NCBI RefSeq assembly: GCF_000428525.1
Contig: NZ_AUAC01000004.1
Coordinates: 62,001-126,000, forward strand
DNA from: Hellea balneolensis DSM 19091
Lineage (GTDB): Bacteria > Pseudomonadota > Alphaproteobacteria > Caulobacterales > Maricaulaceae
Length of the DNA stretch: 64,000 bases
Reading direction: 5' to 3'
Positions 62,657-64,000 of this stretch are shown in pieces (position 1 is the stretch's first letter; each line of letters starts with the position of its first letter). Both the position numbers and the translations under genes were made by a program. The notes beneath the pieces were generated by a model, which saw nothing but the letters and a program-made list of their open reading frames with translations, searched no databases and had not been told where the DNA came from.

Positions 62657-64000
62657 CTACTCTGCAGCGGTTTTATCAGATATAGGATGGCTGAAGGTGA
62701 AATGCTCATAAATGGGGCTTTCCAAGCGGCGCTTAAACTCAACTGATCCCCCATGCCAATTATTAGTCACGCGGGCCCCGTCCTTATACCAACTCGCCTC
62801 AATTTTTGCCCATGCGAGCTTGGACAATTTCTCCTGCGCTTCTGTGTTATAAGCATCTTCGGCGGACTTACTCACAGAGACCATCCCTTCGCCCGCCTTA
62901 GCAATAAGTTTTAATATATGCTCAAATTGCGCTTCCAATTTATAAATGATGGATGTGTGTCCCGTATTAGTATTGGGCCCATAAAGCATAAACATGTTCG
63001 GGAAGCCGGACGTTGTTACGCCTAAATAAGCAAATGCCCCCTCATTCCAATGCTCCCGCAACTCAGTTCCTGCCTCGCCCGTAACAGCGATCTCTTTTAA
63101 GAAAGGATTTGTATGAAACCCAGTCGCATAAATGATGACATCATGTGGATGAACTTTGCTGGTCTTGGTTTGAATGCCAGCTTTCTGAATGCGGGCAATG
63201 CCGTCTGTTTCAAGGGTTACATTATCGCGGCCAATCGCTTTGTAATATGTATCAGATAATAAAATACGTTTGGCCCCAACAGGGTAATCAGGTTTTAATT
63301 TTGTGCGTTTCTCAGCGTCTTTGACATGGGCTTTTATCTCAAGCGCATTTAATCCTCTCACCAATGCGCCGCGCAATTTCGCTCCCTTGATAACGGGCCA
63401 AATGAAATATTCGCCCTGACACCAAAGCCCGCCACGATAAAGCTTGGCTATGACCGGCACTTTCTTCGCAAGCCATTTTTCAAAACGGGAATATGGGCGG
63501 TCATGCTTATTGATGATCCAATTTGGACTACGTTGATATACCGTCAAATGCTTGGCGATTTTAGCGACTTCAGGGATAAGCTGTGCGGCGCTGGCCCCTA
63601 CGCCAATGACGGCAACATTTTGACCGCTCAGATCAACAGAATGGTCCCATTGCGCAGAGTGGAAACTCGGCCCCTTATAATCAGCCTTACCATCGAAATC
63701 TGGGACAGAAGGGTGATGGAGCTGTCCTATGGCGCTGACAAAAAATTGGCAGTTATAGACCTCTCCGTCTTGGGTTTTTATTATCCAACGACCATCCGTA
63801 TAGTCAGCCCTTTTTACAGCTTGGCCGAATTTAACATGGCGGAGAATATCATTATCTCGAGCAAAGCTTTCAATATAGCTTAGTATCTGTGGCTGCTTTG
63901 ACCATTTAAAATCCCAACCTGGGTTTGGGGCGAAGCTGTATGAATAAAGAGAGGAGGCAATATCGCATTCCGCGCCCGGATAGGTGTTGTGCCGCCAAGT
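62657..64000 (-). CDS. Flavin-containing (Baeyer-Villiger-type) monooxygenase, N-terminus cut by window edge
   Basis: The frame is open from the window end to the stop at 62657, giving 447 residues; the FAD-binding start lies outside. Visible: TWRHNTYPGAECDIASSLYSYSF, which follows the first Rossmann motif in such enzymes; the NADPH-binding GVGASAAQLIPEVAK; TVYQRSPNWII; and YATGFHTNPFL. The strand of motifs matches class B flavoprotein monooxygenases that insert oxygen next to a ketone. An apparent start at TTG 63547 is internal and should not be used. Confidence 0.92.
   Translation of the reverse strand, partial: TWRHNTYPGAECDIASSLYSYSFAPNPGWDFKWSKQPQILSYIESFARDNDILRHVKFGQAVKRADYTDGRWIIKTQDGEVYNCQFFVSAIGQLHHPSVPDFDGKADYKGPSFHSAQWDHSVDLSGQNVAVIGVGASAAQLIPEVAKIAKHLTVYQRSPNWIINKHDRPYSRFEKWLAKKVPVIAKLYRGGLWCQGEYFIWPVIKGAKLRGALVRGLNALEIKAHVKDAEKRTKLKPDYPVGAKRILLSDTYYKAIGRDNVTLETDGIARIQKAGIQTKTSKVHPHDVIIYATGFHTNPFLKEIAVTGEAGTELREHWNEGAFAYLGVTTSGFPNMFMLYGPNTNTGHTSIIYKLEAQFEHILKLIAKAGEGMVSVSKSAEDAYNTEAQEKLSKLAWAKIEASWYKDGARVTNNWHGGSVEFKRRLESPIYEHFTFSHPISDKTAAE

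Noticed and set aside
62657-63547. A 296-residue monooxygenase starting at 63547
   Set aside because: The frame continues without a stop to the window edge and encodes the expected upstream FMO motifs; 63547 is an internal Leu codon.

Overview
The window looks like chromosomal DNA of a marine alphaproteobacterium close to the Hyphomonadales/Maricaulales-Caulobacterales. The evidence is a CtrA gene whose leader carries a TTAA-N7-TTTA motif and two GANTC sites, the hemC-hemD-mic60-hemY operon divergent from tsaD-gpsA, and a valine-degradation cluster next to a FAD monooxygenase. This placement is inferred from gene content, not from a search. No insertion sequence, prophage or CRISPR array was seen.

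Layout. 1-16.4 kb is a surface-glycan region: a 2OG-Fe(II) oxygenase, an exporter-like protein with a degenerate ATPase half, an MBOAT acyltransferase with an SGNH partner, a large GT-B-like protein, and a full set of legionaminic-acid-type genes in two divergent arms (legHGI leftward; ptmE-legB-legC-legF-GT2 rightward). 16.4-19.9 kb encodes a large RTX/serralysin-type metalloprotease. 20.1-26.6 kb is housekeeping: hemY-mic60-hemD-hemC leftward and tsaD-gpsA-yciI rightward.

26.6-34 kb is the most unusual stretch. A Crp/Fnr regulator with a perfect TGTGA-N6-TCACA palindrome before it faces a TPR/class III nucleotide cyclase. A second, near-perfect palindrome lies in the divergent promoter between that cyclase and a membrane-anchored trypsin-like protease. 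An unknown 206-residue protein and a TIR-TM-helical-repeat protein follow. The parts suggest a cyclic-nucleotide-controlled stress or conflict module; this is a hypothesis.

34-49 kb is mixed core sequence: P450, SRPBCC protein, Tad-type VWA protein, DegP/Q protease, a ParA-like protein without its P-loop, an EF-hand/ECF-sigma/anti-sigma unit, FliJ-like protein, CtrA, PIF1-like helicase, then folB, homocysteine methyltransferase and DUF1244. 49-55 kb is cobalamin uptake: an adenosylcobalamin riboswitch before btuB, a GumN/TraB lipoprotein, tRNA-Arg(CCG), and btuF-btuC-btuD. 55-64 kb holds serine dehydratase and the distal valine pathway (mmsB, 3-hydroxyisobutyryl-CoA hydrolase, acyl-CoA dehydrogenase, mmsA). 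It is interrupted by a GIY-YIG gene bracketed by inverted palindromic repeats, and ends in a Baeyer-Villiger-type monooxygenase cut by the window edge.
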